DNA from: an uncultured Clostridia bacterium
GTDB lineage: Bacteria; Bacillota; Clostridia; Oscillospirales; Acutalibacteraceae
Assembly (NCBI GenBank): GCA_947623765.1
Contig: CANQIG010000088.1
Coordinates: 1 to 7,596 of the forward strand
Length of the DNA stretch: 7,596 nucleotides
Direction of reading: 5' to 3'
A program made the position numbers and the translations under genes. Under the pieces are notes generated by a model. It was not told the DNA's origin, ran no database searches, and worked only from the letters and a program-made list of their open reading frames with translations. Shown here piece by piece: positions 6,499-7,596 of the stretch. Within the stretch, counting starts at the first letter, position 1. Every line of letters starts with the position of its first letter.

Positions 6499-7139
6499 GA
6501 CCGCTGCGGCTCGCCCTGACAAAGGGAAGACTGGAACAGAACACACTGCGGCTGCTGGAAAACGCGGGCTTCGACTGCACGGCGCTGCGGGAAAAGGGAA
6601 GGCGGCTCGTGCTGCCCGTCGGGGACACGCTGGAGGTCGTTTTGACGAAGGCGGCGGACGCGGTGACGTATGTGGAGCACGGCGTCTGTGACCTCGGGGT
6701 CGTGGGAAAGGATACGATCCTCGAGAGCGACGGGCATTTCTATGAAATATTGGATCTCGGGTTCGGGCGCTGCCGCTTCGCGCTGGCGGTGCCGAACGGC
6801 GCGGATTTCTTCTCCGGCTACGCGGAGAAGACCGTCGCGACGAAGTACCCGAACGTGACGCGGCGGTATTTCGACGGGAAGGGCATGGACGTGCGGATCG
6901 TGAAGATCGAGGGCTCCGTGGAGCTCGCGCCGCTGCTCGGGCTCTCGGACGGGATCGTCGACCTCGTGGAGACGGGGGAGACGCTCCGGGAGAACGGGCT
7001 TTGCCCCATCGAGGACGTGGCGGAGATCTCCGCGCGGCTGATCGTCAACACCGCGAGCCTGAAGCTGCGGAAGAAAGAGATCGAAGCGTTTGCAAAACGG
7101 CTGGAGGAAGCCGGGAAAATACAGGAGGGCAAAAAATGA
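6495..7139 (+). CDS. hisG: ATP phosphoribosyltransferase catalytic subunit, short form
   Basis: This enzyme condenses ATP with PRPP to give phosphoribosyl-ATP, the committed first step of histidine biosynthesis. The product is 214 residues, which is the short form lacking the C-terminal histidine-binding domain. It therefore needs HisZ, which is encoded directly upstream. Visible motifs are LALTKGRLEQNTLRLLENAG at the N-terminus, VEHGVCDLGVVGKDTI, RFALAVPNG, VATKYPNVTRRYF, and the PRPP-binding stretch DGIVDLVETGETLRENGL (D152 onward, with E159-T160-G161-E162-T163). The ATG overlaps the hisZ stop as ATGA and is preceded by GGAGG. The last residues, from about 188, are a charged lysine-rich helix, and the stop in turn overlaps the hisD start. 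Nothing essential appears to be missing. Confidence 0.97.
   Translation: MRPLRLALTKGRLEQNTLRLLENAGFDCTALREKGRRLVLPVGDTLEVVLTKAADAVTYVEHGVCDLGVVGKDTILESDGHFYEILDLGFGRCRFALAVPNGADFFSGYAEKTVATKYPNVTRRYFDGKGMDVRIVKIEGSVELAPLLGLSDGIVDLVETGETLRENGLCPIEDVAEISARLIVNTASLKLRKKEIEAFAKRLEEAGKIQEGKK
7124..7128 (+). promoter_or_regulatory. Ribosome-binding site of hisD
   Basis: GGAGG lies 7 bases before the ATG at 7136, within the last codons of hisG. It is the same spacing as at the hisZ-hisG junction. Confidence 0.85.
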
Positions 7140-7596
7140 TACAGATCGTGAAAGGGGACCGGGCTGCGCGGGAAGCGTGCCTGAAGGCGATCGCGGCGCG
7201 CGGCGCGGAGAACAACCGGAACGCCGAGGAGACCGTCGCGGAGATCCTGAAAAACGTGCGGGAGCGCGGCGACGCGGCGGTGCGGGAATACACCGAAAGA
7301 TTCGACGGCGCGGCTCCCGAAGCGCTGGAGCTGCCGAATGAAGCGCTCGACGCGGCGGAACGCGAATGCGACCCCGCGCTGCTCGACGTGATGCGGCGGG
7401 CGGCGGCGAATATCCGGGCGTTCCACGAGCGGCAGAAGCAGCAGAGCCGGATCGACCCCGCGCCGAACGGGACGCTGATGGGACAGCGCGTGCGCGCACT
7501 GAAACGCGTCGGCGTTTACGTGCCGGGCGGCACGGCCCCGCTCTCGTCTTCCGTTTTGATGAACGTGCTGCCGGCGAAGATCGCGGGCGTCGGGGA
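7136..7596 (+). CDS. hisD: Histidinol dehydrogenase, N-terminal part (3'-truncated by window edge)
   Basis: HisD is a zinc- and NAD-dependent enzyme that oxidises L-histidinol through the aldehyde to L-histidine, the last two steps of the pathway. About 153 codons are visible and stay open to the window edge; the family is usually about 430 residues, so roughly two thirds lie beyond. The frame begins MIQIVKGDRAAREACLKAIAA. It continues with the usual helical N-terminal region (VAEILKNVRERGDAAVREYTERFDG) and reaches the family signature RVGVYVPGGTAPLSSSVLMN followed by LPAKIAGVG, part of the NAD-binding domain. The catalytic and zinc residues lie downstream and cannot be judged. The start overlaps the hisG stop as ATGA, with a good GGAGG upstream. 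The order hisZ-hisG-hisD is a common one in Firmicutes his operons. Confidence 0.96.
   Translation, partial: MIQIVKGDRAAREACLKAIAARGAENNRNAEETVAEILKNVRERGDAAVREYTERFDGAAPEALELPNEALDAAERECDPALLDVMRRAAANIRAFHERQKQQSRIDPAPNGTLMGQRVRALKRVGVYVPGGTAPLSSSVLMNVLPAKIAGVG

Noticed and set aside
5293..6546. A 417-codon minus-strand open frame opposite hisZ
   Set aside because: Arg/Pro-rich composition typical of an antisense shadow in GC-rich DNA; hisZ on the plus strand has clear family motifs, a promoter and coupled downstream genes.

Overview
The window suggests a GC-rich member of the Firmicutes, most likely a class Clostridia (Oscillospirales-like) gut or anaerobe lineage. The reasons are a PolC-type replicative polymerase, which is characteristic of Firmicutes, together with GC-rich codon use, strong GGAGG ribosome-binding sites and a HisZ plus short-form HisG pair. 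The lineage is an inference from gene content; there is no rRNA here to settle it.

Layout: (1) 1-3209 (+) is the C-terminal three quarters of polC, running in from the left edge. (2) 3218-3249 is a 12-bp-stem hairpin lying between two convergent genes. (3) 3293-3832 (-) is a small flavin-reductase-domain protein, with a long hairpin in its leader and a probable start fixed by a GGAGG site. (4) About 4010-5160 has no credible gene. It holds an array of seven degenerate tandem repeats of about 157-169 bp, purine-rich on the + strand and lower in GC than the flanking genes. (5) 5248-5276 is a near-consensus sigma-A promoter that drives (6) a histidine operon: hisZ (5317-6498), hisG (6495-7139) and hisD (7136 to beyond the right edge). 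The his genes overlap by ATGA at both junctions.

How the genes work together: HisZ and short HisG form the ATP phosphoribosyltransferase complex that commits PRPP and ATP to histidine synthesis. HisD catalyses the last two oxidation steps. PolC and the flavin reductase have no evident functional link to the his operon. The divergent reductase gene and the his operon are separated by the repeat array.

I see no defence system, mobile element gene, CRISPR array or RNA gene. The genuinely unexplained part is the repeat array. The same DNA unit is read in all three frames by the longest open frame across it, so it looks like a non-coding repeat family and not a gene.
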